Positions 51,350 to 59,838 of a DNA stretch of 64,000 nucleotides are shown here, piece after piece; position 1 is the stretch's first letter; each line of letters opens with the position of its first letter. The notes under the pieces were generated by a model that worked only from the letters and a program-made list of their open reading frames with translations, was not told the origin of the DNA and made no database searches. The position numbers and the translations under genes are program-made. The DNA comes from Streptomyces sp. MRC013 (GTDB taxonomy: Bacteria > Actinomycetota > Actinomycetes > Streptomycetales > Streptomycetaceae): NCBI RefSeq assembly GCF_023614235.1, contig NZ_CP094264.1, positions 248,001-312,000 of the forward strand, given 5' to 3'.

Positions 51350-51808
51350 TCACCCCCTGCGGTGCCGTCCGCTCCCGGCGCCGTCCCGCGCGGCGGCCCG
51401 GTACAGCAGGAGCGAGACGATCGACAGGAGGATCAGGACGCTCCCCGCGGCCACGTCGAACACATGGGCGCCGTCGGCGAAGACCACGGTGTTGCGCAGC
51501 CCCAGCAGCCACGGCGAGGCGACCAGCCAGGCGCCGGCGACCAGCACCGTCAGATCCGCCCACCTGCCCAGGTGCCACTTGAAGCGGGCCATCGCCACGA
51601 GCAGCACGACCAGGCCGACGGCCAGCTCGTTGCGGTGGGCGTCCTTGGCGGTGTCGGGCTCCCCGGTGATCCAGGGGGCGACGAACAGCGCGACGGCCGT
51701 GAGCACCAGCAACAGGCTGAGGATCTGGTCCCGCAGCCCTTCCCTCAGTACCCGTCGTTCCTCGGGCGCCATGGACCCGTTCGTTCCCGGCATCGTTCTG
51801 GCGGCCAT
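51350..51808 (-). CDS. SPW repeat membrane protein
   Basis: 152 residues from ATG 51808, with GGAGGAC upstream. Two SPW repeats are visible, each with two helices: LVLTAVALFVAPWITGEPD and VLVAGAWLVASPWLLGLRNT, followed by VFDVAAGSVLILLSIVSLLL. The SPW family is a small integral membrane protein of unknown function in actinobacteria. It begins 35 bases after the Rieske gene on the same strand. Confidence 0.87.
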   Translation of the reverse strand: MAARTMPGTNGSMAPEERRVLREGLRDQILSLLLVLTAVALFVAPWITGEPDTAKDAHRNELAVGLVVLLVAMARFKWHLGRWADLTVLVAGAWLVASPWLLGLRNTVVFADGAHVFDVAAGSVLILLSIVSLLLYRAAARDGAGSGRHRRG

Positions 51809-51843
51809 GTCCTCCGCTCCTCTCCTCGCTTCGGCGCGCGGCC

Positions 51844-52785
51844 TCACGCCGCTTCGCCGGTGTCGTCGCCGGCCCCGGCGAGGTGCCGGAGGCGTACCTC
51901 CAGGCGCTCGCCGACGACGCGGCTGTCGAAGGACGGCTGGGGCGCCGTCGCGGGCCCGCGCACGTTCCAGCCGTCGGCCAGCCGGAACACGCTGCCGTGC
52001 CAGGGGCAGCGCACGCACCCGTCCGCGATCTCCCCCTCCGACAGCGGCCCGGCCATGTGGCTGCACCGGTCGGCCAGCACGTGGAAGGCGCCGCCCTCCT
52101 CGCGGACCACCATGACCGCCACCTCGCCGACGCGGCGCCGCACCGCGTGCCCCACCGGGAACTCCCCGACGTCCCCCACCGCGTGCCAGCCCGGCTCGAC
52201 CAGGTGCGGGACGTGCTCGGCGTGGTTGGCGCCGGACGCCTGGCGGTAGGCGAGGTGGCCGCCGAGCGCACCGCCGGCGAAGACCGCGGTCAGCCCCGCG
52301 AACCCCAGCGCCTTGCCCCGCCGGACGCACCCGCGGCGCCTGGCGGTGTACGAGGCCGTGTACAGGGCGACGGCGGTGACGTTGGCCGCCGCGTGCACCA
52401 GTCCCACCCGCTGCTGCTCCCTCGGCAGCTCGGCCCAGTCGACCCAGCCGGCCAGCGCCGCCGGCCCCGCCGCGGCCAGTCCCGTGGCGACGAGGGTCCG
52501 CGCTCCGCGGCGCCGGCCGGGCAGCACGTCGAGCAGTGCCGCCGACAGCCACGTGCCGATGGGCACCTGCACCAGCAGCGGGTGCACGGGGTGCCCGAGC
52601 CAGCGCCCGTGCAGCGCGTCCCTGCCGGCTCCCAGGGGGAGCGCCCGGACCGCCGCCCGGACCCCGCCGATCAGCCGGTCCGCCCCGGACCACCGCTCCA
52701 GCCGGTCCACGCCCCGCAGGACGCGGCCGGGTCCCTCGGTCGACGGGAGAAGCCGCCGCGCGGCCCGTGCCGCGCGATAACGCAT
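51844..52785 (-). CDS. DUF2231-Rieske fusion membrane protein
   Basis: 313 residues from ATG 52785 (GGAG nine bases upstream; ATG 52800 is an alternative). The N-terminal half has GHPVHPLLVQVPIGTWLSAA and three more helices, the DUF2231 signature. The C-terminal half has a Rieske [2Fe-2S] site: CSHM and CPWHGS, with preceding GEVAVMVVREEGGAFHVLAD. Similar fused proteins probably transfer electrons at the membrane. It is upstream of the SPW gene. Confidence 0.88.
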   Translation of the reverse strand: MRYRAARAARRLLPSTEGPGRVLRGVDRLERWSGADRLIGGVRAAVRALPLGAGRDALHGRWLGHPVHPLLVQVPIGTWLSAALLDVLPGRRRGARTLVATGLAAAGPAALAGWVDWAELPREQQRVGLVHAAANVTAVALYTASYTARRRGCVRRGKALGFAGLTAVFAGGALGGHLAYRQASGANHAEHVPHLVEPGWHAVGDVGEFPVGHAVRRRVGEVAVMVVREEGGAFHVLADRCSHMAGPLSEGEIADGCVRCPWHGSVFRLADGWNVRGPATAPQPSFDSRVVGERLEVRLRHLAGAGDDTGEAA

Positions 52786-52849
52786 CAGTGATCGCTCCAT
52801 GCCGCAGCGAGTAGCCCACCGCGGGGCGGGGAAACGCCGGGCGCGCGGC

Positions 52850-53389
52850 TCATCGGCCGCGCGCCCGGGAGGCCTCGCGGGGGAGCGGGCCGACGTCGGA
52901 GTGGCGCCCGGGGCGGAGGGCGGCGTGGCGCTGTCCGGGGCCGGGGCCGTCGGCGGACGCCAGCACGTCGGCGACGATCCCCGTCGCGAAGGCGTAGACG
53001 GCCTTGTGCACCAGGTCGACCACCAGCTCCTTGCGGGGCCAGGTCTGCGGCGGGGCGCCGACGCCGGTGGCGTTCTCCAGGATCTGGTCGTTGGTGAGGC
53101 GGACCACGGCGAACTTCGCCGAGGACACCGGGCCGCGCAGGCCCGCCTGGGCCATCACCGAGCGCAGGACGCCCAGCGCCGCGGCCTGGCCGAAGTGCAT
53201 GGCCCAGTTCACGGGCAGCGGCTGCTTGCCGGGCCGCTCGGCCATGCCGGTGAGGCGTTCCAGTACGCGGGCGGGGACGTGGGAGTCGGGCCGGCCCGTG
53301 AGGCCCTGCTCGATCTTCTCGCCCAGCGTCATCACGACGCCGCCCACCGCCCCGGCCACCAGCCCTTGCCATAGAGCGCGTTTCATCAT
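52850..53389 (-). CDS. Hypothetical membrane protein
   Basis: 179 residues from ATG 53389. WQGLVAGAVGGVVMTLGEKI and the later LVVDLVHKAVYAFATGIVAD are hydrophobic segments; PVNWAMHFGQAAALGVLRSV is another. No family is confidently recognised. The C-terminal 30 residues are Arg/Pro-rich. There is no good ribosome site at 53389, and an upstream GTG at the VNRAAPGTRR residues is possible. Confidence 0.65.
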   Translation of the reverse strand: MMKRALWQGLVAGAVGGVVMTLGEKIEQGLTGRPDSHVPARVLERLTGMAERPGKQPLPVNWAMHFGQAAALGVLRSVMAQAGLRGPVSSAKFAVVRLTNDQILENATGVGAPPQTWPRKELVVDLVHKAVYAFATGIVADVLASADGPGPGQRHAALRPGRHSDVGPLPREASRARGR

Positions 53390-53552
53390 GGGGCGCCGGG
53401 TACCCGGCGCGGCGCGGTTCACCCGCCCGCGCCGTCCGGCCGCTCCGGGGCCGGACGCCGGGGCGCGTGGCCGCGCCGGGTGCCGCCCGCGCTCGCCCCG
53501 GCGTGCCGGGGGCACCGCTGCGGCGTTGCGCCCGGGGCCGGGTGAGGGTGTC

Positions 53553-54260
53553 TCAGACGGCGGTCCGGGGGCGCGCCGGGTCGAGGTGGTGCACGGCGGT
53601 GTCCTCCGCGTGCGGGGCGAGCAGGCGCCTCAGCTCGTCCGCGGCGGTGTCGAGGAGACGGCCGTCGCGGGCGGCGTGCAGGGTTTCGAGGAGGAAGACG
53701 ACGCGGGTGGAGTCCTCGGTGACGCGGGTGCGGTGGGCGTCGCGGTGGTTCCAGTGGCGGGTCAGGACGCCGGCGCCGTCCGCGTAGACGATCTCGCCGG
53801 GCCCGGGCCTCTCGACGGTGCCGGGTTCGCCGAGCGGGGTGAAGGGCTCGGTGCCGTCCGCGTGGCGGATGGCGACGTCGCCCTCGACCCGGTCCAGGTC
53901 GAAGGCGCCGGCGGACAGGCCGTGGCGGACGGAGACGGCGTTGTAGGAGTCGACGGCCGGGTTGACGCGCGGCAGCGCCCCCTTCTTCGCGAGGCGGCGG
54001 CCGAGAGCGTCGACGCTGGGGCGGACGCGGCGGGGGTTGGTGCCGAAGGAGCGGTAGGCGGTGTGCCACGCCTCGATGCGGGGGTCGGCCTCGTCGGCGG
54101 GGTGCCAGGTGCCGTCGGCGAGCCGCCGCTCCAGCTCCTCCACGGCGGCGGTGGTGCGGGGCCAGGCTTCGCGGCCGCGCAGACCGGTGGCGGTGACCAG
54201 GGCGACGAGGGTGCCGGGAAAGGCGTCCGCGACGGTGGGGGCGAGGAGGAATTCGGTCAT
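53553..54260 (-). CDS. B3/B4 domain (PheT-like) protein
   Basis: 235 residues. HTAYRSFGTNPRRVRPSVDA and LPRVNPAVDSYNAVSVRHGL, then EGDVAIRHADGTEPFTPLGE, are the B3/B4 tRNA-binding-domain pattern also present in phenylalanyl-tRNA synthetase beta chains. Free-standing copies may deacylate or edit mischarged tRNA or act on amino-acid derivatives. It is the last gene of the EamA-PaiB-B3/B4 operon (48-base gap). Confidence 0.87.
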   Translation of the reverse strand: MTEFLLAPTVADAFPGTLVALVTATGLRGREAWPRTTAAVEELERRLADGTWHPADEADPRIEAWHTAYRSFGTNPRRVRPSVDALGRRLAKKGALPRVNPAVDSYNAVSVRHGLSAGAFDLDRVEGDVAIRHADGTEPFTPLGEPGTVERPGPGEIVYADGAGVLTRHWNHRDAHRTRVTEDSTRVVFLLETLHAARDGRLLDTAADELRRLLAPHAEDTAVHHLDPARPRTAV

Positions 54261-54308
54261 GTGCGGGGGCTTCCGTTTCCTGCGGGAGTGCGTCCGGGCG
54301 GGGCGGGG

Positions 54309-54955
54309 TCAGGGCTTCCAGGGGCCGACGCGGTCCAGGCGGCGGCGCTGCCGGAGCGCGGCGGGGGCGTCGAGGCCCCGGCCCCGGGCGGTGAGGCGGT
54401 CGGCGACGGCGGCGCGGTGCTCGACGGGCTTGTGGTCGTCGTACGTGAACTTGGCCCGCACCTCGGCGACCTCCAGGCGCAGGCCGCGGATGCCGGGCAG
54501 CATCCGGCCGTAGGGGGCCGGTCGGCGACCGTGGGGGCGTGGTCGCCGTCGGGCTGAAAGTGGGCGAGCTGGCGGCGCAGCGGCTCGGCCTTGGCCTCGG
54601 GGTCGTCGACGATGTGCGCGCGGCAGGTGAACTGGACGGCCGCGTAGTAGCTCGTGGGGACGCCGTCGGCCGGCGGGGTGCCGGGCGCCGCGCGCCAGGG
54701 GCCGGGGACGAAGGCGTAATCGCCGAGGACCGTGAAGAGGACGTTCGGGTCGTTCTCGAGCGCCTCCCAGACCGGGTTGGGGCGGGCGAGGTGGACCAGG
54801 AGCCGGTCGCCGTCGGGGGTGAAGTGCGTGGGGACGGCGACGGGCGGGCGGCCGGGCAGGCCGTTGGCGCTGAGGGTCCCGAAGTCGTGGCCCTCGGCGA
54901 TCCAGGTCCGCCACTCGGCTTCGTCCAGGCCGGCGTCCCAGGGCTGGATGAACAT
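54309..54955 (-). pseudogene. PaiB-type FMN-binding regulator/protease-synthesis family protein, frameshifted at 54513-54517
   Basis: From ATG 54955 (AAGGAGA upstream) the N-terminal MFIQPWDAGLDEAEWRTWIA and the GLPGRPPVAVPTHFTPDGDR and NPVWEALENDPNVLFTVLGD parts match the PaiB family (split-barrel FMN-binding fold). After about residue 145 the frame fails at a five-G run. Adding one base restores YGRMLPGIRGLRLEVAEVRA, KFTYDDHKPVEHR, then a stop at 54309, giving 215 residues, normal for PaiB. These proteins are usually described as negative regulators or polyamine-linked enzymes. Confidence 0.82.
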
Positions 54956-54999
54956 GCGGTTCTCCTTGCGGAAGGTGTGCGGTGGGGCGGTGGGGCCGC

Positions 55000-55836
55000 T
55001 CAGGCCAGGGCGAGGAGGCCGACGGCGACGGCGGCGGCGCCCAGGCCGGCGAGCTGGCCGCGGTGGATCCGTTCGGCGAGCAGGACCCGGGCGAGCAGGA
55101 CGGTGCCGGCCGGGTAGAGGGCGGTGATCACGGCGACGACGGCGAGGTCGCCGCCGCGGGCGGCGAGCAGGAACAGCAGGTTCGCCACCGAGTCCAGCGC
55201 CCCCGCGGCGGCGGACATCGCGTACGCGGGCCGCTCGGGACCCAGCCTGCGGTACATCGTCCCCGCCGCGGCGAGGGTGACGGCCGAGGAGACCGCCCGG
55301 CCCACGATCAGCGGGGCCACCCCGCTGTCGGACGGCGCCTGGTGGAGGAAGACCAGCTGGAGGGCGATGGCGGTGCCCGCACCGAAGGCCAGCAGCAGCG
55401 CCGTACGCGACGGACGCGCCGCCCCGGCCCCGTGCCCGGCGCTGACCAGCACCACCGCGGCCAGCGCGAGCGGCAGCCCCGCCAGTGCGGCCGCGGTCAG
55501 GCGCTCGCCCTGCAGCAGGCCCGCCCCCGCCGGCAACATGGCGGACACCAGCGCGGTCACCGGCGACAGCACGTTCATCGGGCCGATCGCCAGGGTGCGG
55601 TAGAGCAGGGCGAACGCGGCGGCCGAGGCGACTCCGGAGGCGGCGCCCCAGACGAGGGCGCCGGTGCCGAAGGAGGCGCCGAGGAGCGGCCACAGCACCA
55701 GCTCGACCACGAGGGAGGCCGGGGCCGCGATCATCACGGTGCGCAGCACATGGGCCCTGCGGGCGCCCAGGCCCCCCAGGAAGTCGGCGCACCCGTAGGC
55801 GAGCGAGCTGCCCAGGGCCAGCAGCAGAGCGATCAC
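55000..55836 (-). CDS. EamA/DMT family transporter
   Basis: 278 residues from GTG 55836, with AAGGGA upstream. Ten hydrophobic helices in two EamA halves are visible: LLALGSSLAYGCADFLGGLG starts the first, and AVVAVITALYPAGTVLLARV, then LLAERIHRGQLAGLGAAAVA, end the second. DMT exporters move amino acids, nucleosides or drugs. It is the first gene of the operon and divergent from an XRE-cupin regulator, which is its probable controller. Confidence 0.88.
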   Translation of the reverse strand: MIALLLALGSSLAYGCADFLGGLGARRAHVLRTVMIAAPASLVVELVLWPLLGASFGTGALVWGAASGVASAAAFALLYRTLAIGPMNVLSPVTALVSAMLPAGAGLLQGERLTAAALAGLPLALAAVVLVSAGHGAGAARPSRTALLLAFGAGTAIALQLVFLHQAPSDSGVAPLIVGRAVSSAVTLAAAGTMYRRLGPERPAYAMSAAAGALDSVANLLFLLAARGGDLAVVAVITALYPAGTVLLARVLLAERIHRGQLAGLGAAAVAVGLLALA

Positions 55837-55860
55837 GGCACATCCCTTAGCATTCAGTGG

Positions 55861-55889
55861 AACGACCGAACCGTACAACAAAACGACCG
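55861..55889. promoter_or_regulatory. Direct repeat in the divergent XRE/EamA promoter region
   Basis: AACGACCG occurs at 55861-55868 and 55882-55889, 21 bases apart (two helical turns), in an AT-richer patch between divergent starts at 55836 and 55954. It is a likely site for the XRE-cupin protein. Confidence 0.5.
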
Positions 55890-55953
55890 GACGCCGTCAA
55901 CCGCACGACCCGGCGGTGCATCCGGGCGGTCCTGCCGTGAGGATGGTGATCAG

Positions 55954-56538
55954 GTGGCCGAGACAGCCGCAGCCCTGCGGACGGTCGCGCACAACGTCCG
56001 GGCGGCCCGCGTCCGCGCGGGCCTCTCCCTGGAGGAGCTCAGCCGTCGCGCCCAGGTCAGCAAGGGCGCCCTGGTGGGGCTGGAGAAGGCCCAGGGCAAC
56101 CCCAACCTGGCCACCCTGGTCCGGCTGGCCGACACCCTCGGCGTCCCGGTGTCCGCCCTGATGCAGGGGCCGCCCGAGGGCCGCGTGCGCGTCGTGGCCG
56201 CCGACGCCGTGGCGCCCCTGTGGTCCGGGGAGCGGGGCGGCGAGGCCCGGCTCGTGCTGACGACCTCGGGACCGGCTCCCGTCGAGGTCTGGCGCTGGCG
56301 GCTGGAGCCGGGCGAGGAGTACCCCAGCCACCCCCACCAGGCCGGGGTGGTGGAGACCGTCAGCGTCGTCTCCGGCCGGATGGTCCTGGTCGTCGACGGC
56401 GCCGAGCACCCCGTCGAAGCCGGCCAGACCGCCACCTTCGACGGCGACGCCCCCCACACCTACCGCGGCGCGGGCGACGGGACCTGCCGTCTGATCATGA
56501 CGGTCCACCTGCCGCCGGGCCCCGCCTCCGCGGGCTGA
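55954..56538 (+). CDS. XRE family regulator with C-terminal cupin domain
   Basis: 194 residues from GTG 55954. The helix-turn-helix is LSLEELSRRAQVSKGALVGL followed by EKAQGNPNLATLVRLADTLG. The C-terminal cupin has HPHQAGVVETVSVVSGRMVL and AGQTATFDGDAPHTYRG, a typical small-molecule pocket. Such proteins regulate small catabolic or efflux operons. The divergent operon (EamA, PaiB, B3/B4) is the likely target, with the AACGACCG direct repeat as binding site. Confidence 0.9.
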   Translation: MAETAAALRTVAHNVRAARVRAGLSLEELSRRAQVSKGALVGLEKAQGNPNLATLVRLADTLGVPVSALMQGPPEGRVRVVAADAVAPLWSGERGGEARLVLTTSGPAPVEVWRWRLEPGEEYPSHPHQAGVVETVSVVSGRMVLVVDGAEHPVEAGQTATFDGDAPHTYRGAGDGTCRLIMTVHLPPGPASAG

Positions 56539-56831
56539 CCGGCGCCGCGCACGCGGGGTGCGGTGCCGGTCAGCCCGCCGGAACGCCGTGGGGCCGGCCG
56601 CACCGGCGGACCGGGCACCGCCGCCGGTCCGCGCCCCGCCCCGCGAGCTGTTCCCGCCGGCCCGCGGAGGCCACGGCGCTCCGCGCGACGGCCCGTGCGG
56701 GGTCACCGGAGAGGGCCGGCGGGCGGCCCGGCGGACCATCCGCGCGGCACCGCCCCGGAGGGGCAGGGGAATAGCGACGGCCCCGGGCTCCGTTGTGCGG
56801 GGCACCGACGGACCCCGGAGAGGCGGACGGC

Positions 56832-57224
56832 ATGAGCACGATCGAACTGACCAAGGAGAACTTCGACCAGGTGGTGTCGGACAACGACTTCGTCCTGATC
56901 GACTTCTGGGCGTCGTGGTGCGGTCCCTGCCTCCGGTTCGCCCCCGTCTACGAGAAGGCGTCGGAGCGCCATCCCGACCTGGTGTTCGCCAAGGTCGACA
57001 CGGAGGCGGAGCAGGAGCTCGCCGCCGCCTTCGACATCCAGTCGATCCCGACCCTGATGGTGGTCCGGGAGAACGTCGCCGTGTTCGCCCAGCCCGGCGC
57101 GCTGCCCGAGGCCGTCCTGGAGGACGTCATCGGGCAGGCGCGCGGACTGGACATGGACGCCGTGCGGAAGGCGATCGACGAGGCCGGGGCGGACGGCGAC
57201 GGGACGGGCGCCGGCGGGCGCTGA
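56832..57224 (+). CDS. trxA: Thioredoxin
   Basis: 130 residues from ATG 56832, with GGAGAGG upstream. The redox site is WCGPC (Cys30 and Cys33), within VLIDFWASWCGPCLRFAPVY, and the cis-Pro region is QSIPTLMVVRENVAVF. A C-terminal extension of about 20 residues is Gly/Asp-rich. It reduces protein disulfides in the cytoplasm. A hairpin separates it from the convergent thiolase gene. Confidence 0.92.
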   Translation: MSTIELTKENFDQVVSDNDFVLIDFWASWCGPCLRFAPVYEKASERHPDLVFAKVDTEAEQELAAAFDIQSIPTLMVVRENVAVFAQPGALPEAVLEDVIGQARGLDMDAVRKAIDEAGADGDGTGAGGR

Positions 57225-57249
57225 CCCCGGCGGCGCCCCGGCGGGGCGG

Positions 57250-57270
57250 GTGCGGCGGGGCCCGCCGCAC
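57250..57270. terminator. Short hairpin between trxA and the thiolase gene
   Basis: GTGCGGCGGG and CCCGCCGCAC form a 10-bp palindrome at 57250-57270 between the convergent stops at 57224 and 57271. Confidence 0.5.
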
Positions 57271-58455
57271 TCACCGCTCCAGGACCACCGCGATGCCCTG
57301 CCCCACCCCGATGCACAGCGCCGCCACACCCGTGCCCGAACCCGCCGCCGCCAGCTGGTGGGCGACCGAGCCCGCCAGGCGGGCGCCGGACGCGCCGAGC
57401 GGGTGGCCGACGGCGATGGCGCCGCCGCGCGGGTTGACGATCTGCGGATCCAGTTCCGGCCACTCGGCCAGGCAGCCGAGCACCTGCGCCGCGAACGCCT
57501 CGTTCAGCTCCATGAGGGCCAGGTCCGCGAAGGTGCGGCCCGCCCGGCCCAGGGCCCGCTGGACCGCCTCCACCGGGCCGAGTCCGAACAGCTGCGGCTC
57601 GATGCCCGTCACCGCCGAGGCGCGGATCCGCGCGAGCGGCTCGCGGCCGCAGGCGCGCAGCCCCTCCTCGTCGACGAGGAGGAGGGCCGCCGCGCCGTCG
57701 TTGAGCGGCGAGGAGTTGCCGGCGGTCACCCTTCCGTCCTTGCGGAACGACGGCTTCAGCTTGGCCAGGGCCTCCATGGAGGTCGTGTCCCGGATGCACT
57801 CGTCGCGGACCGGGTCCACGCCCTCGTAGGGGGCGATCTCACCGTCGAAGAGGCCGTCGGCCCACGCCCGGGCGGCCTTGCGGTGGCTGGCGAGCGCGTA
57901 GGCGTCCTGCTGCTCGCGGCTGATGGCGTGCTTGTCGGCGATCTGCTCGGCGCTCTCGCCCAGCGGCACGGTCCACTCGTCCGGCAGCCTCGGGTTGACC
58001 ATGCGCCAGCCGAGCGTCGTCGAGTACAGCTGCTGGTGCCCGGCGGGGAACGCCCGCTCGGGCTTCGGAAGCACCCAGGGCGCGCGCGACATCGACTCGA
58101 CGCCGCCCGCCAGGACGACCGAGGCGTCGCCCAGGGCGATGGCGCGGGCCGCCTGCACGACCGCTTCGAGGCCGGAGCCGCACAGGCGGTTGACGGTCAC
58201 GCCGGGGACCGTGACGGGCAGGCCGGCCAGCAGGACCGCCATGCGGGCCACGTCGCGGTTGTCCTCGCCCGCGCCGTTCGCGTCGCCGAAGTAGACGTCG
58301 TCGATCCGCGCCGGGTCGAGGTCCGGCGTCCGGTCGACCAGCGCCCGCACGACGTGCGCGGCGAGGTCGTCGGGGCGTACGGAGGAGAGGGCACCGCCGG
58401 CCTTGCCGATCGGTGTGCGGACGGCGTCGACGATGTAGACGTCGCGGATGCTCAT
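57271..58455 (-). CDS. Acetyl-CoA C-acyltransferase (thiolase, PcaF/FadA-like)
   Basis: 394 residues from ATG 58455, with GGGAG upstream. VNRLCGSGLEAVVQAARAIA gives nucleophile Cys92, GGAIAVGHPLGASGARL gives the His, and CIGVGQGIAVVL the second Cys. These are the full thiolase catalytic set. NSSPLNDGAAALLLVDEEGL and ELNEAFAAQVLG are further typical motifs. It cleaves or forms beta-ketoacyl-CoA in fatty-acid or aromatic (beta-ketoadipyl-CoA) degradation; the class is not resolved. Two palindromes lie upstream. Confidence 0.93.
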   Translation of the reverse strand: MSIRDVYIVDAVRTPIGKAGGALSSVRPDDLAAHVVRALVDRTPDLDPARIDDVYFGDANGAGEDNRDVARMAVLLAGLPVTVPGVTVNRLCGSGLEAVVQAARAIALGDASVVLAGGVESMSRAPWVLPKPERAFPAGHQQLYSTTLGWRMVNPRLPDEWTVPLGESAEQIADKHAISREQQDAYALASHRKAARAWADGLFDGEIAPYEGVDPVRDECIRDTTSMEALAKLKPSFRKDGRVTAGNSSPLNDGAAALLLVDEEGLRACGREPLARIRASAVTGIEPQLFGLGPVEAVQRALGRAGRTFADLALMELNEAFAAQVLGCLAEWPELDPQIVNPRGGAIAVGHPLGASGARLAGSVAHQLAAAGSGTGVAALCIGVGQGIAVVLER

Positions 58456-58476
58456 CGGGGCTCTCCCACAGCCTGG

Positions 58477-58529
58477 TGCGCGCGTGCGGCTCCGCACGCG
58501 CGCATATGTACGGTGAACATGTATTCACC
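58477..58529. promoter_or_regulatory. Two palindromes upstream of the thiolase gene
   Basis: TGCGCGCGTGCGG and its complement form a perfect 13-bp inverted repeat with a two-base centre at 58477-58504. Directly beside it, GGTGAA-CATGTA-TTCACC is a 6-6-6 inverted repeat at 58512-58529 in an AT-rich patch. The second is operator-like (TetR or MarR type) and probably covers the thiolase promoter. Confidence 0.55.
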
Positions 58530-58598
58530 ATCGATGGGCCGAGTCTCCGGCGCCGGGACGACCGGTGTCAACGGCCGCCCGCCGGCCCGGGGCCGCCC

Positions 58599-58877
58599 TC
58601 AGTCCCCGCGCGGCTCGGCGACCCGTGCCGACAGGCCGTAGTCCAGCTCCGCCCCGTCCACCAGGAGCGCCTCGACGGTACGGGTCTCCGGGTCGATGTC
58701 CGCGATCACGCCTCCGCCGGCGTACCGGGGGTAGCCGGAGGCGCCCGTCTCGCCGGTGGCGTCCACCACGGCCGAGCGGACGGCCACCTCCGCCAGGTGC
58801 GCGGCGTCGCGCCCCTCCGCGTGCTCGGGCACGATCAGGACCTCCAGGCGCCGCGGGTGTCGCCGGTGTGTGTTCAT
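58599..58877 (-). CDS. Small hypothetical protein, DUF6296-like
   Basis: 92 residues from ATG 58877. RSAVVDATGETGASGYPRYA, GGGVIADIDPETRTVEALLV and DGAELDYGLSARVAEPR resemble small Streptomyces DUF6296 proteins, which have ATGxTG repeats and no known role. It lies between the thiolase and PARG-type genes. The family assignment is tentative. Confidence 0.6.
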   Translation of the reverse strand: MNTHRRHPRRLEVLIVPEHAEGRDAAHLAEVAVRSAVVDATGETGASGYPRYAGGGVIADIDPETRTVEALLVDGAELDYGLSARVAEPRGD

Positions 58878-59004
58878 GGTCGTGACGTTAGGGGACACGC
58901 GGCGCCCCGCGCACCTCGGAGGGGTGCCGCGCGCCGGCCGGAATGCCGGCGGCCCGGGCCGGGTACGGCGGGCCGCGGACGGCCCCGGGACGGCCCCGCA
59001 GGCC

Positions 59005-59838
59005 CTACGCCGCCGCGAACGCCGCACGGAACGCGGCCGTCGTCCGCCCCTCCCGCGTCCGGTCCAGCACCCCGAAGACGACCTCGTCGAAGTGGCCGGC
59101 GAACCGGCCCTCCCCGGTGAGCAGCGCCCGGAAGGCGCCCGCCACGTCGGCCGGGTCGTTGCGGAAGACGCCGCAGCCCCAGGCGCCCAGCACCAGGCGC
59201 CGGTAGCCGTGGGCGACGGCCGTCTCCAGGACGCGCTCGGCACGCGACGCCAGGACGGCCGGTACGCGGACGGCCCGCTCGGGCGTACGGGCGCGGATGA
59301 CGCCCGCGTTGGGGGCGGGCGAGGTCAGGAAGCCCACCGCGTACGGGCGGTCCAGGAGCCCGCCGCGGTCGTCGCGGAAGACCGGCACGCCCGGCGAGTG
59401 GATGACCCGGTCCGTGTAGAACGGGTCGCGGTCGGCGCGGTGGTGCTCGTAGTACCCGGGGGCGCGCAGCAGGGTGGCGTGGAGGGCGGAGGCGCGGCAC
59501 AGCGCCTCCTCCTGGGCCTGGGCGCCGTTCAGGTAGCCGCCGCCGGGATTGCGGGCGGAGGCGAAGTTGAGGACGGCGACCGGCTCGCCGGGGACGCCGT
59601 CGGTGAGGCGCCGGGCGGCCTGCGTGCTGGACTCCCCGGTGACCTCGATCCGGGTGGCCCGGCCGGTGCCCGGGGTGGCGGGGACGGGATCGGGGCCGTG
59701 CAGGGTGGTGCCGGCGAGGGCCCGGGCGACCGCTTCGGCGATGCGGACCTCGCCGCCGGGGGCTCGGTACCGGCCCGCCGAGACGATCTCCTCGGTCTGC
59801 CGCGCGATCTCGCGTAGACGTGCGCTCACGTCCGCCAT
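59005..59838 (-). CDS. TIGR02452 family (microbial-type PARG) macro-like protein
   Basis: 277 residues from ATG 59838 (GTG 59850 possible). NFASARNPGGGYLNGAQAQE, then EALCRASALHATLL, is the PARG signature GGG-X(6-8)-QEE (here GGGYLNGAQAQEE). VIHSPGVPVFRD and GAWGCGVFRNDPADVAGAFR complete the family. The macro-domain fold removes ADP-ribose polymers or related modifications from proteins. No ADP-ribosyltransferase gene is adjacent. Confidence 0.88.
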   Translation of the reverse strand: MADVSARLREIARQTEEIVSAGRYRAPGGEVRIAEAVARALAGTTLHGPDPVPATPGTGRATRIEVTGESSTQAARRLTDGVPGEPVAVLNFASARNPGGGYLNGAQAQEEALCRASALHATLLRAPGYYEHHRADRDPFYTDRVIHSPGVPVFRDDRGGLLDRPYAVGFLTSPAPNAGVIRARTPERAVRVPAVLASRAERVLETAVAHGYRRLVLGAWGCGVFRNDPADVAGAFRALLTGEGRFAGHFDEVVFGVLDRTREGRTTAAFRAAFAAA

